Assembly (NCBI GenBank): GCA_933228895.1
Contig: OW121855.1
Location: 30,518,698-30,582,697, forward strand
DNA: 64,000 nucleotides
Source of the DNA: Platycnemis pennipes
Taxonomy: Eukaryota; Arthropoda; Insecta; Odonata; Platycnemididae
Reading direction: 5' to 3'
Positions 33,677 through 44,960 of this stretch are shown here, in pieces. Position numbers and translations under genes: made by a program. Every line of letters begins with the position of its first letter. Positions within the stretch are counted from its first letter, which is position 1. The notes beneath the pieces were generated by a model that was not told the DNA's origin, ran no database searches, and worked only from the letters and a program-made list of their open reading frames with translations.

Positions 33677-33788
33677 ATTGCCATGCGAAAAAATTCACCT
33701 GGACCGGGAATAAAACCACGGACCTTTGGCTTTCCGGGCCACTGCGCAGACCACTACGCTACCCAGGATACCTCATTCGCATGGCAAT
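33677..33788 (-). mobile_element. tRNA-like unit enclosed by a perfect 13-bp inverted repeat
   Basis: The ends ATTGCCATGCGAA (33677-33689) and TTCGCATGGCAAT (33776-33788) are exact reverse complements. On the minus strand the interior has GGGTAGCGTAGTGGTCTGCGC (A-box-like) and GTGGTTTTATTCCCGG (B-box-like), as in a tRNA-derived SINE head. The class is uncertain: a SINE remnant whose ends became inverted, or a small DNA element that captured a tRNA-like sequence. Confidence 0.6.
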
Positions 33789-33815
33789 TTTACCAAGGTA
33801 CGAGGTACAAGATGT

Positions 33816-33888
33816 TTCTCACTCCATTTATAAATTGAGGCATAGTGAAGTAGTTTTAATGGTAACATGGTTGAAATATGAGGAAGAA
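33816..33888 (+). repeat. Direct repeat D, copy 2
   Basis: Second copy of the about 72-base repeat at 33470-33541, same strand, with a handful of substitutions. Both copies are followed at some distance by CAGACATAACGT (about 33658 and 33924). Confidence 0.75.
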
Positions 33889-33959
33889 ATATCCTATGGC
33901 TAAAAATAGCTTGAAATATCCTACAGACATAACGTGATTAACCCAATCGTTGACATTAC

Positions 33960-34385
33960 ACCTGTGCATTCAACGAGGACCTACCCCGCCTACCAAACAT
34001 TCTCCTATCTATCAGCCCCTTTAAACATCTTCGTTCCACATATTCCCTACCATTATTACTCCAATGCTACTCACTCTTATCCTTCCTCTTCACGGCTAAA
34101 ACAACAGTCTTCACATATCACGCCCTTCAAAATACTTCGCCACTTTTTAACCACTTCATCGACACCCCATATCTTCTCCTGATTTACTCTATCAAATTCC
34201 TTTCCTCCCTCACCATCTTCAGCACTTTTTACATGAATCTTCCTATCCACTCACCGTACTTTCGTCTTATCTACATCACTAAAGTCCTGTGTCGATTCCC
34301 ACCGTCTTCTTTTTGAATTCCATGTTTCGGCGCCATAGAGTACCACGCCCTCTGCCATCCTTTAACTAGTAGCCATTTTATTTGC
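33960..34385 (-). mobile_element. Old LINE remnant (minus strand)
   Basis: The minus-strand translation near 34285-34370 reads MAEGVVLYGAETWNSKRRRW, which fits the V.LYG.E.W motif at the end of LINE reverse transcriptases. Downstream text (EFDRVNQEKIWGVDEVVKKW) is only loosely consistent with such a protein. The pyrimidine-rich plus strand explains the 82-codon frame at 33934-34182, which I do not accept as a gene. Confidence 0.45.
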
Positions 34386-37300
34386 GTCTCTACCAAACGA
34401 TTCTGTTATTTTACTTCTATTGCGGTTTTATATTTAAATTCCTTGCCAATGCCTCACAATCAAAATCTTTATAAAAGCACATAAATTGTTTGGCCCTTTC
34501 TTTTATGGGAGAAGTTAATTTCCGTTCTGTCTGAAACATTCAGCAGATCATGTTTCTTTCGGGACTGATCTCACTCTCTCACGAGATGTCCAATTCAGCA
34601 CTCATCAAAGCTATGACAGGCAAACTGTAAAACTGTTACGATCCAGCCTGTTGCACGCTTGCAGCGCAACCGGAAAAGACGTAGCTATAAGACAGACTTA
34701 TTCTTTCACGGCCCCAGCGTTCTACTACCATGCCCTCTTTATCCCCGCTCCCTCAACAATTTTATGGCAGTAAGCATATAGGTTTACGGTTATCTGGCAA
34801 TTCTTTCCCGAGAAGATCTTCCTTCAAATAGAGAGCTGCTCTGAGCACGGATAATTCTATTAAGGAACCATTAAACACTGGTCTTGATGGCAGACACAAG
34901 GTGGAAGCGGTGAAACACTTTAGCAATACCAATAATAAATGCAATGAAATTACTTTGAATCCCAGCGGACATTTTGAAAAAAACATACGTTGCTTACAAA
35001 GCTCGTTATTATAAAAATGTAATAATATTCGCGAGGCCACAATTGTGAACGTAAATGTAATTCATACTCTTCAATATATTTCCCTATGAGAAAACGTGAG
35101 AATTGGTGGTAATGGTGATGGCATAACGGACCTTGAACAAGAGGAAAAAAAGGATAAAACTCATTAGTGTAAATTGCAGAGAATGATCAAATTGTGCGTC
35201 TAGTAATGCTGTAAATAGTGATGGTGAAAACGATTTCTAGAATATCTCCTTCATTCAATGTTAACTTTATTGTGAGATAAAACATATTTATGAGTTTACA
35301 CACACCCTCTTTCAGTGCTCTTTGTCTCTTAAATTCAACAGTTGCTTCCATGCATAATTTAAAGTAGAAAATGTTCTATGGATTCGCCAGCATCTGCCAA
35401 TAAGAATCATCTTTTAATGTCACCAGAGAGCTGCTAGAGCAAAGGCTAGAAATCAATATTTCTACCACTGGCCTCTAACTCCAGGAGGCAATTGCCAAGG
35501 TGCGTATCCTCAAATATATATCATTTGCTCTTTATCAGAAGGTGACCTCTCGAAATAATTACGAAAATAAGAGATTAAGCGAATTCTCAGAACTTTTATT
35601 CTCTCTTTTGAGACCTCCCCCTGATAAAATGGGTTTTCCTTTCTAGTTCTCAAAAAACGCAGAGATAAAAAAGAACTCCCGAGCCTCATTCAAATACCCG
35701 TCACGGCCAGCATGGTAACTGACAAAGAGCAACTAACAACAGTCGGGAACAGTCAGTGAGAAAGGTAAAAAAAAATATATAAGCACATAAGTTGATAACA
35801 TCACACACGAAGGCTAATCACCCCGCCCTCATTTTTACCCTTTAACGTCCACGAGTCATTCACAGGAGGGCGGACTCTTGGTATTGGGGAGGGAGTGGGA
35901 GAAAAACAGGGGTGCAGGATTCAAAAGGGCTTGAGAAGGGGTAACATCCCCCCAAGGGCTGAAAAGAAAACATATTTTTGAAGAGGGAAAAGAGCTCATC
36001 TGGCCAAATGGCAATGCGATTACGTAATACCTACGTACACACACACGCGCGCGCTTGCTTGCCGGGCTGGACATGTGAAGATCTAAAACAGGAAAGGGTG
36101 AGCTCCAAAGAGGAAATCTTGGGTACGACGACTGCGTAAAATTGAGAGGGAGGGAGGAGAAAATAAAGCTCCACTCCCTCTGAATTATTAGCCCCTTTCA
36201 TCTCGCGACCTCGTCAAAGCGAAATGGATCGGTGCGACGGAATAAATTAGATTAATTTAATTAACGGCGGGGGGGTGGGCGGTGACGCGGAAGTCCAGAA
36301 CCCTAGGCGACACGCCATTCCCCAGACACGGAAAGGTAACACACGCATGGGAAAAATTGGACGGGACGACGACAACAACCCTTTTTAGCAGTTATCATGG
36401 TGGCGAGACTGGGAGAACGTACGCTCTCTCATTACGCCGTGCGTGTTACTTTTATTTTAGAGAGGCACGCACTGTTGGTCACAGACCGAAAGTCGCACGC
36501 AAGGGCAAACAAAAATAATGCCACGGGAAAACGGATGGTGTATACGAGGCGACATTCGGAGGGATGCCACTTTCAGGCACATTTGAGCACCAGTGTTTTT
36601 TCCATGGTAACAAAGTGTGGGGACTGGCGGTGGTTTTCTGTACCGGCACACACCCGTCGCCGAAGGGCAACGGAATGCGATGATTTAACCCGCGCACACG
36701 GACATTGAACGATCGTCTCAGTCGTGTATCTTCACAAGAGTTGCACTCCGGGGTGAGAAAAATCAAGGTAACCGCAGTGAATCAATGTGTTAAGTATTTA
36801 CACGCCAAATTGCTGATCGGAAGAGAACACAGAAAGAAAAAATACAAACAATAACGTATGTATACGGTGAAAATGACGTTCGAAGTGTATAGAATAGAAT
36901 TAGCATGCAATAATTTGATGTGAGAAGGATAATATTTTAACTCTAAATATTTTTACTAGCGAGTTTAATTTTTAAAATTTCCCATATTCTTTAGATAAGT
37001 TATCTCTATAAATCTGTCGGGATGACCAAAATACTGCCAGTTTTTTATCGCCTTATGAATGTAATCGGTTTTTTCGACTCTTTTGTCGTCGATGATCACA
37101 CACTGCATAAACATTTGGTTGCTCCCCTACATCCATGATGAGGTGAAAGTTCATTGTATGTTTTCAAAACGTGACAGTTCGGCTCAATTTTTGTCTTAGA
37201 AGTCCTTCGCAAGCATGTCAATCAGTACAGTTAAGGTTAATAATATAGTGTTAGAATATAACTCTAGCATCTCTATGTTTGAAGTCTAATTAAATAAAAT

Positions 37301-37490
37301 TCTCAAATAGAAACAAGGTACGTTTCTTAATAACTCCTTCAGCAGAGGATGTATAAAATACTTCAAAATACCGATCATTAGTTTTTAATGATGAATGTAT
37401 CTCCTTAGGAGGTAAACACAAGGGAAGTATTTAATTAACAGTTCCTACATAGTTACAAGAATATTTCAGGACTAAATTGGTTGAATATAG
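34386..37490. other. Unassigned spacer
   Basis: Mostly AT-rich. A GC-richer part at about 35830-36700 carries overlapping short frames on both strands. An AC/GC dinucleotide run lies near 36036-36054. No gene, RNA or repeat family is supported. Confidence 0.45.
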
Positions 37491-37580
37491 GTGACAACAA
37501 AGGAATATATATATACACACGAATACAAAGACAACAAAGGAATATATACACACGATTCTCGTGTGTATATATTCCTTTGT
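37491..37580. repeat. Perfect 21-bp-arm hairpin with an adjacent half copy
   Basis: The arms 37534-37554 and 37560-37580 are exact reverse complements around a 5-base loop ATTCT. They begin ACAAAGGAATATAT. A preceding half copy, ACAACAAAGGAATATATATA at about 37494-37512, repeats the left arm in direct orientation. No T-run follows that would mark a terminator, and a eukaryotic window would not use one. Most likely it is a small inverted duplication within an AT-rich minisatellite. Confidence 0.75.
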
Positions 37581-37680
37581 TTATTGCTCTTCGATTTTGA
37601 CGAAAAAATCCTTTTGCGTATGTTCAACATGTACTATGAAACCCTTAGAGCTCAGTCAATAAGATTTGACTGATGCGACT

Positions 37681-38389
37681 CACTTTCTCCTCAGGAATTC
37701 TTAAGCTTGCAGTCCCCAAAGCCAAAATGACCATCATCTTCAACAGACCAAGGAAGATGTTGGAATAGAAAAAGAATTGGACCAATTTCAGATGGACTAC
37801 AATCCAGAGATAAGATGAACATGAAGAAGGTCGAGGAACGATCTTCTTCCATCCCACCACCTCTATATATGGAGTTCCAACACACCACAAAGAATTACCT
37901 TCCAATTTCGGCCCGAAACACATACGAGACGGACTAGCGGCGTGACATCTCATTCATAGACGTGATCCATCTCAAACCGAAGCTCAACACTGTGAGGCAG
38001 GAGGTGCTGGTATAAGAGCCCAACGATGAAAGATAGGGGGAAGTCTGTAAATGAGGGATTCGTATGATTCGTGATATATTTTTTTTAATTCTGGTCGTGA
38101 CATGACGCTTACGTCCACCTGGGACAGCGGAGGCACGAAAATAACCCGATCGGAAAAAAGGCCCATTTTTTCCAATGGGAAAACCATCTTTGGAAAAGAG
38201 TGCGCTCAGCTGTCCGGGACATCGGAACGGGACGTCCGGGCACGTTCCGATCTTATCCATTCCTATCCCATCATTCCCTCGGGACAATGTCGACCTCTTC
38301 CGCGGCCATTGTGGAGGACGAAGCTCACGAACGTGCATACCTACGAGAGAGAGACACGTCTTGGCTGACACGGGAGCGATGCTTGACAC
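37681..38389 (-). other. Region of unknown nature with long minus-strand frames
   Basis: Minus frames at 37645-37953 (102 codons) and 37934-38389 (151 codons) overlap and use ordinary amino-acid composition, unlike the GC-patch frames. I do not recognise a family in either. It could be a decayed transposon ORF or exonic sequence. No start, splice or poly(A) signal settles it. Confidence 0.2.
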
Positions 38390-38449
38390 CGCTCAACGCA
38401 ACGCGTGAGAAGGGGGGGGGGAAGACAATAGCCTGGAGTGGAGGGAGGA

Positions 38450-38530
38450 GGGGGATTCGACTCGGACCAATGGGACGGCATCCGGCTACGCACCGCGAAG
38501 GCATTGTGCTATCCACCGCATCTATTCCTC
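38450..38530 (-). repeat. tRNA-like sequence
   Basis: The minus strand carries GAGTCGAATCCCCC, a B-box-like T arm, about 50 bases after GCGGTGGATAGCACAATGCC, an A-box-like arm. Cloverleaf pairing is incomplete. It is probably a tRNA-derived SINE head. Confidence 0.4.
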
Positions 38531-38985
38531 ACCTCCCTCACTGAATCCACCTCACCCTCGCAAACGTAGGGGAACGCGAAGCTCAATTGAGGAATACAAG
38601 GGTCGAGAGCGACGCATCGCGTGAATACAAATCGAGGGCGCTAATGACGCCGTGCTGACGAGCCTTTAAACTCCTCGGCTACAGCGAGCGTCGATATATC
38701 GCCCGCACCCAACAAAACTGCTCCCGGAAGGGTTGCATGTCATCGGAGATGACGTTAGTGGTACGACGAAGGCAGGATAAGTGCTTGGAAATAGAAAATG
38801 TCCGAAGATTCTCTCCAAAATGTATTATGACTTTGTACCTTGGGAAAAGTCATAATTTCCCGCCAATCATTATTACTAGTTATTCCCGTTAATCACCAGT
38901 TCAATCCAATTACTCTGCTTTAGATTTCCTCACACTTGTATCGATGACCATTCAAAATTTTTTGCTTTTTCTTTTCCTTCATCTA
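38531..38985. other. Unassigned spacer, CpG-richer at its start
   Basis: The CpG-richer part at about 38540-38780 grades into AT-rich sequence. No gene is supported. Confidence 0.4.
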
Positions 38986-39036
38986 CCCTGCCACACACCC
39001 TCGAGGTGGCTTGCAGGGTATCGTGTAGATGTAGTT
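38986..39036 (+). mobile_element. LINE-A tail-only copy
   Basis: ACCCTGCCACACACCCTCGA and GGTGGCTTGCAGGGTATC, then GTGTAGATGTAG. This is the cleanest version of the LINE-A terminal stem-loop: ACCCTGC pairs with GCAGGGT, and CACC with GGTG. Almost nothing of the element body is kept. Confidence 0.75.
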
Positions 39037-39199
39037 TTCCCCATCTATCTTAATTTCCTTCTTCAAAATATCCTATTACTTCGAAATTTCAGCAATTTCT
39101 CAGCTGTATAATGTGATTATAAAATTATTACTGATCTACCAGTTAAGATGTTTAGGACGTTTCCACGGACATTAAGTTCTAGCCACGAACCTTTATTTT

Positions 39200-39440
39200 C
39201 ATACGAGGTCACTCTTAAATCCACTTCTGTACTCATTACCTAATCCCATAAAGGCACTTCCTAACTCTCACTATTCTATCCAAACTATCCACTTTTCTCT
39301 CCGCTCTATGTAGCCTACCCAATATTTTTCCCAATCGCGTCCTTAAAAAACTATCGCCCCTTATTATCAGTTCCACCCAATCCCGCTAACCTTCTCCTCA
39401 ATTCTCAATCACATTTATGTCCTTTCCTACCAACCCTAAC
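39200..39440 (-). mobile_element. Possible LINE C-terminal remnant
   Basis: A minus-strand frame WVELIIRGDSFLRTRLGKIL is followed by GRLHRAERKVDSLDRIVRV. It resembles the end of LINE reverse transcriptases (a W...I.RG...LR..L.G...GR pattern) and the remnant at 58.0 kb. The similarity is weak and the call could be wrong. Confidence 0.3.
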
Positions 39441-40739
39441 TCTTCCTCGTTTGTCTCTCTCAAACCACCTTACATAATTTATACCTCTCCAAACCCTCAT
39501 CTCAAAAGGTGAGTCTACTTTAATCCTCTTCCTTCAACATCCGTATAATATGATGGTTAATTTTATTTCGGTAACGATCATGGATTCAAGGATATATTTC
39601 TTTTAAGGAGAAGCCGAGAGTAATTTTCTGATACAAGCAGTTTCCATACGAAAGAACACATGACTAGCTGGGTTAATGAACTGAAAAAGCTCAGACAGCA
39701 TTATTATCCTGACAGTGCTGTCTGAAGCTTAAGCTAAGCTGCATTTGGCTGAAGCATCGAAAGTTATTGATTCCTTTGAAAGGACGAAAAAGTAATGACG
39801 AAAATATTTACTCAAGTAAAACTCTGGAGGTAGCAGGAATCATATGAGATAGGATACAAACAGACAACAAAAGGAAAAAACGACTTTTCCTAAGAATCTA
39901 GCGATTCCCCAATTCCCCGTCACATCTTCAAATACCTGTCATCTCCTTGCCAAACATCTCAGACGAAGCATCACGTTTTCTAAACAAAAGAATGAGAAAA
40001 CAACGTCCAAACACTCAAATTCGCTGTGGGGAAATGCCATTCATAAACATGCCCATGATTCCGTCAATTTCTCCCGTTTCTTTCCGGTATGGTTTTACTT
40101 TGATGGCTTGAATACATAGGCGTGCATTTCACTCCCCGGAAATAAAATTTCGGCGTCGATACGACCGGATAGACTGACTGACTGTTCAATGTCTCCTGAA
40201 CTTCCCCTTCACCCACGTAGACCAAAACTCCGAAAGCAAACAATGAAAATCCCGGCCTATCGAAGCTGGATATGCTCGAGACAAACAGCTATGGACGTAA
40301 ACAATCACCCTATCACTCTCTGAAGGAGAAGACACAAAAGTGTTGGGTGTGCCGTGGAGGGGGAGGGAAATACTTGGAAAGAAAGTGAAGACAAATGCAT
40401 AAGCATGCCTTGAGAGGAAACGGATATTAAGACTAAAACAATGGGAATACACTGAGGGAACAAATAAAGCGGAAGGAAAGGAAATAGGCAGCGGATGAAC
40501 CATAAGAATAACCCTGTGGAGAAGTGCGTGCCGCACGAGGAACAGATGCCACAACGCGGCACGCTTAAAGAGGAACCATTTAAAATACGGCATCCCCAAA
40601 CTTTATGCTTTCCCACTCGACCAAAACCACCCGTTCGTGTTGGGGAGGGCAAAAGGAAAGAAAAGCACAATGAGAAGGACAGACGGACATAAATAAACAA
40701 GGGGGAGACGAACATTATTTTCCCGATTCGAAATATTCC
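39441..40739. other. Unassigned spacer
   Basis: Minus frames of 137 and 156 codons at 40186-40775 overlap each other in different frames and are rich in hydrophobic and Ser/Pro residues. I treat them as chance frames. Confidence 0.4.
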
Positions 40740-41570
40740 TCCTCCTCCGGCCTTCCCCCAGAGCGAGAGGTGCACCCCTTGGGGCCCTACAGACGGGCTT
40801 TAGAGGCATCGTTTGGCCCGCGGGCCCTCGCGAGTCGTGACGGAAGATAACGAACACGCCGCACGGAGAATGTGAGGAGGAGATTTGAGTGAGGGGAAGA
40901 AATATGGCGGACAGGCGAGGACGCGGCCGATGCGCGGCGGGCCGAACAAAACACGATCTGGGAGCGCATCAAGAAACAAGGAACTGCGCGCCTAAGGACG
41001 AGACGAGGGACCCCACCAGCACGAGTCCAAGAGTCAGCCGCCAGCCTCCAGAAATAAGAATTAAAAAAATGAACGACCTCGTCACTCTCATTGAAGAATT
41101 CCCGGTCCCAAACCGCTTTTATCTCTCGAGGGAGTTTCGGAGGGGAGGCTGGAAGATCGAGAGATATGGAGAGGTGGTGGAGAGGGTCGGGGAATGAAGA
41201 GCATCGGAATGTAACAAGGATTGCGCAATCGATGCACGGGAAGGAGGAAGGAGTTCTGTGTTTCTTGGGAGAGGCGTGGGTGGACGACCTGGACATTTCT
41301 TCCTCGTGGGAGAGGTGTTGGGTGTGAATCGGCCTGGCGTCTCCGGGCCGACTAGGGCGCTGATAAGCGAGACGTGCGAAGGCGTGCCGTGTTGGCCAAC
41401 GGCGAGATCACGCGCCTGTCTATTGAGTCTGAGGAGGAAGTGGGTTCATTGATAAGGACCACACGGCCTTCCCTCTCACCTAACTGTACTGCGGAGGTGG
41501 AAACCGTACTCCGAAAGCGGACAATGGGGTCGTTCACCATATTTTTTCATTGCCGAATACGATAGAGTTT
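40740..41570. other. GC/CpG-rich patch
   Basis: The most extended GC- and CpG-rich stretch in this half of the window, with long frames on both strands at once (169 codons minus at 40787-41296; 102 and 78 plus). Simultaneous openness of both strands is typical of composition, not coding. A CpG-island promoter or non-coding first exon is possible but not shown. Confidence 0.3.
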
Positions 41571-41583
41571 GTAAAATAAAAAG

Positions 41584-42066
41584 GCCCGTATTTTTCCGTT
41601 TTTTGATCCGTCAATTATTTCTCGATTTATATGCGGCGAAAAACTGATGTTTTTAACCCTTTCGGAAAAGTGGGTGTGGTGCAACCTCTGACGTACATCG
41701 ACTTCGTCCAATCACAACTGAGCCCGCGAAGCTACTTCGCCTTATCGCAATGGGGGGGACACAGCTGACTCTGCTGCCAATCGGAGCAGTCGCGACAGCA
41801 TCTGTACGAGCAGACCTTCCGAGAACCCCCCTCCACTCCTTTCCCTTCCCCTAAAAGCAGTCAAGTACGGGAGGAAAATGACGTTAATGTTATCACAGCA
41901 GCTTTTTCGGTGGGAGTCAGCTTTTGCTTATTTTAATTTTTGATTTATGAGTGAATGGTTGTGGTTAGAAGATTAATTTTTTCACTAAAATTCTTTTTTC
42001 GTTTCCATCTGACGATTTCGTGAACAAAACTGCGATTTCGGTTCCCAGTAAATGCCCCCATTTGCA
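41584..42066 (+). repeat. Dispersed repeat B, fullest copy
   Basis: Joins the part seen alone at 17207 (CCCGTATTTTTCCG to GCGGCGAAAAACTGATG) to the part seen alone at 20949 (AACCCTTTCGGAAAAG to GCCCCCATTTG). This shows they belong to one repeat of at least about 480 bases. All three copies are on the same strand. No TIRs, tail or coding region are visible. Confidence 0.75.
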
Positions 42067-42265
42067 CTCGTTTGACATTACGGGAAGAGGCGGGGAGGAT
42101 CGTAGCTAGCCTATCATTATATCTACTATTACTATCACCAGCCTTTCAACTCCCAAGGCTTATTTGGGATTCCAGGTACCATGGTCCTCCAAGAGTGTAT
42201 AGTTTTAAGGTTCCAACTTGAGATGATTTCTGATAAATTCTTTGATATTGCACTTCCACCACTGG

Positions 42266-42699
42266 CAGGCACGTAGCCAGAAATTTACTTTGGGGGTCTA
42301 AGTCTAGTGCAGCGTAACTTGTAACAAATCACCCTTGCCCGTTCGGAGCGAACATGTTACAAATCTCTTTCCTTAACTTTCAGTACTTGGTATTTCCTTT
42401 CACAGAGCCCAATCTTATCTCTTATCACTGGTAAATTTCACTGCTTACCTTGTTATGAATCAGTTAATTTGAACGGCCCCAGAATAGAAGTTTAACGCGT
42501 CCATAGGTATCAGATTGAAAAGAATAATTATTAACCACCTACATGCATCAAACTAGTGATCACGTTTCAGGACACTTAACACTTGAATTATACGCAGTGT
42601 AATCTGTCTTTTCACGCCCAGTTAAAATCAGAACAACAAAACTGATGGGAAAAAATTTCGGGGGGCTAAAGCAAAAGCACACACCTGGCTAAGTGCCTG
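42266..42699 (+). mobile_element. CAGGCACGTAGCCAG-type DNA element, 434 bp
   Basis: The left end CAGGCACGTAGCCAGAAATT and right end CCTGGCTAAGTGCCTG are inverted. Inside are the G-run, CTTGCCCGTTCGGAGC and TTTCAGTACTTGGTATTTCC, ending AAAAAATTTCGGGGGGCTAA. The flanks ACCACTGG and ACTGCTGG agree at six of eight positions, an aged 8-bp duplication. It is longer than the 54.7-kb copy. Confidence 0.8.
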
Positions 42700-44800
42700 A
42701 CTGCTGGGCAGCATTACGACAGCGATGGTTTACATAAGGTGCAAGGATGTGAAAAAAATATTTTACGATTATCCAGAATCAGAAATATCACATTGTTCTT
42801 TTTCCTAATTTACACATAATTTTGACTAGACCGGGCATTACACATGGGGGATACGACGTCAAGTTAAATAAAAACAAAGTGACAACGGTTCAATCAATCT
42901 TTGAGCAACATCAATCTTTGCATATTGATTTGCATTAAGAATTGTATTCAGGTCGATAAACACGTTCACGTGAGATTTATATTCAACCGTAGAATTTCAA
43001 CTCCGAGACGTCAGCAGTTTATCATTCAGTTTGTTCTTGTGAATGAACATGAAACCTAAATTATGTTAAGGAAAAATACGCATCAGAGCTAACCTGGATT
43101 TGAGGAGTCCCGTTCACTACGGACTGATTTGAGCACTTATGAGCGCCTAGTTTGGCCTTGAACGAAAAGACAGCGAATGCCTATGCGATCATGATCGCTT
43201 GAACTCCGCGTGAATCCAAGGTCAAAGCTCCTCAATGAAGGAAGGCTTTCACAATCATGAAATGCTATAAACTTTCGCGTTCCAGCCATCGGCGCCATGC
43301 GATGCAAAATTAGTAGTACACGTCGAACCATAAATTGCCATTTGCATACAAACTCCATGAAAACAATACCACATGGGCATGAGCACTTATGAGCTAGCTA
43401 TTCGGATTAAAGTTTCGTTGAATAGACGCCCAGGATATTTTTTAACGGAGAATGGCTGAATATCGCCGTCCATTCGTGAGCACAAAAGTCGTTAATTATT
43501 ATGGAACATGCAGTGTATGGAAGAAGTTCCTCTGTAAATGCAAATCAGTTAAGTGACTATGCATCAAAACCTACCCGTACCGGTAGAGTTATAATAAATT
43601 GAATCCATCAACGCCTTAAAAATCATTTAAACGATGACACCTGAATGCTGATGGCGAAATTTAAAAAACGGCTTTCACAACAACAACCGCTAACATGTAA
43701 CGTTAACTGCAACTGGCTCAAAGGCTATTAGAGCTTCGTGATCATGAAAAAACCATGCTATTGAATCCCAACTGCGTTGCCGTAAATTATCTTACTATAC
43801 GAACGGCTAGAACACATCGTACTTGGATCCATGTCACACACACCCCGCAATATTAAACACATAAATCAACCCCCTGGTGCCAAAGATAAACGGAAACGTA
43901 ACAACGACCGCATTGTTATGCTGGACACACCACCGCTCCCAATCCTTTATCCGCCCAAGGCAAGCCTCGGGTACATTCCAAATAAGTGCGATGACATCAC
44001 CAGGCTGCGTGGACCGATGTTCACACTGGAACACTACTGAGCCGCCTGCTGTAAAACATAACAACGAAACACGGCGCGGTAGATGACACTTCCAGAGCTA
44101 AGAAGTCCACGCAAGAACTCGGGATGGACAACGAACAAATAAATAAATATCACTGATTTAAGACGGACGACTGGAAGACCAATCCCGGAGTACCCTTCCT
44201 CTTCCCTTGAGGAGTGGTGAAAAAGAGCCAAAGAGACGAGAAGACGATCTTATCGCTTAATTAAGTCGGGGGTGAGGGCTGGCGCGCGAGTCGCCGTCAA
44301 CGCGGTGACGGACCACCCCCTGGCATGCAGAGCCGCATGGCGGTGAAGTTCGGCAACGTGGCGACAACCACACCAACCCTCAGGAGGCGTCGTCGTCTTT
44401 GCGTCCTTATCTTCAAAGAGACGTCTGTAAAGCTCGTGCCGTCTTGAGTCGGGCGACAGAAACGTCGTGTGACCAAGAATCCAAGCCCGGGGCTAATTGG
44501 ATACGCCCCTGCCCATCCCTTCGGGATTTCCAGCTCCTGAACCCTTAGAAATAAAATAGGTAAGCAGGCACCTTGAAGGAGCGGAAGAGGCGCCTTTTTT
44601 ATGCCTTTGGTTTCCGGTTGATAACGCCGCATTACACAAAAGTAATAGCAATCAGGAAAATACTGCGGTGGCAAGAAAAATACCACAATTCGCCTGCTGG
44701 CGGGGAGTCGGGGAATTCCAGTGAATGGATAACAGGCCCCCGATCTCAATAGTACATTTTCGAGTTTCGGGAATGTCAAACTTTAATTGATAAATTGCTC
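42700..44800. other. Unassigned spacer
   Basis: Mixed AT- and GC-richer parts (GC-rich at about 44230-44560). A 13-base word GAGCACTTATGAG occurs at about 43132 and 43381. The 160-codon minus frame at 44297-44779 has no recognisable motif. Confidence 0.4.
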
Positions 44801-44804
44801 CCGA

Positions 44805-44960
44805 ATTGAATGGAGAGTACTTCACGTCCGGTATTAAGTCCGTCGGATGGGACAATAAACCCGTTGGCAAATTGCGCTTAAGTACGCCAACGCCGGGTTT
44901 CTCTCTACCCTTCATTCTTCATTCTTCTAGTGGCGAAAATGATTTCAGTTGTTAGTCTCT
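44805..44960 (+). mobile_element. SINE 3' part
   Basis: Matches the second half of the SINE family: TTAAGTCCGTCGGATGGGAC, then TAAGTACGCCAACGCCGGG and TTTCTCTCTACCCTTCATTC. The tRNA-like head and the CCAACCAA end are missing. It is a 5'-truncated copy, as expected for LINE-mediated insertion. Confidence 0.75.

Noticed and set aside
33470..33888. Direct repeats D as long terminal repeats of an LTR element
   Set aside because: They are only about 72 bases, enclose under 300 bases, and lack TG...CA ends, a primer-binding site and a polypurine tract.
37560..37580. Bacterial-type terminator at the 37.5-kb hairpin
   Set aside because: No following T-run, and the window is clearly eukaryotic.
40186..40775. 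Two overlapping hydrophobic minus-strand frames (137 and 156 codons)
   Set aside because: They overlap in different frames and have no start context or family resemblance. They look like composition effects.
40787..41296. 169-codon minus-strand frame
   Set aside because: Lies in a CpG-rich patch where both strands are open. No recognisable motif.
44297..44779. 160-codon minus-strand frame
   Set aside because: No motif, in a GC-richer patch. The window shows many such frames.
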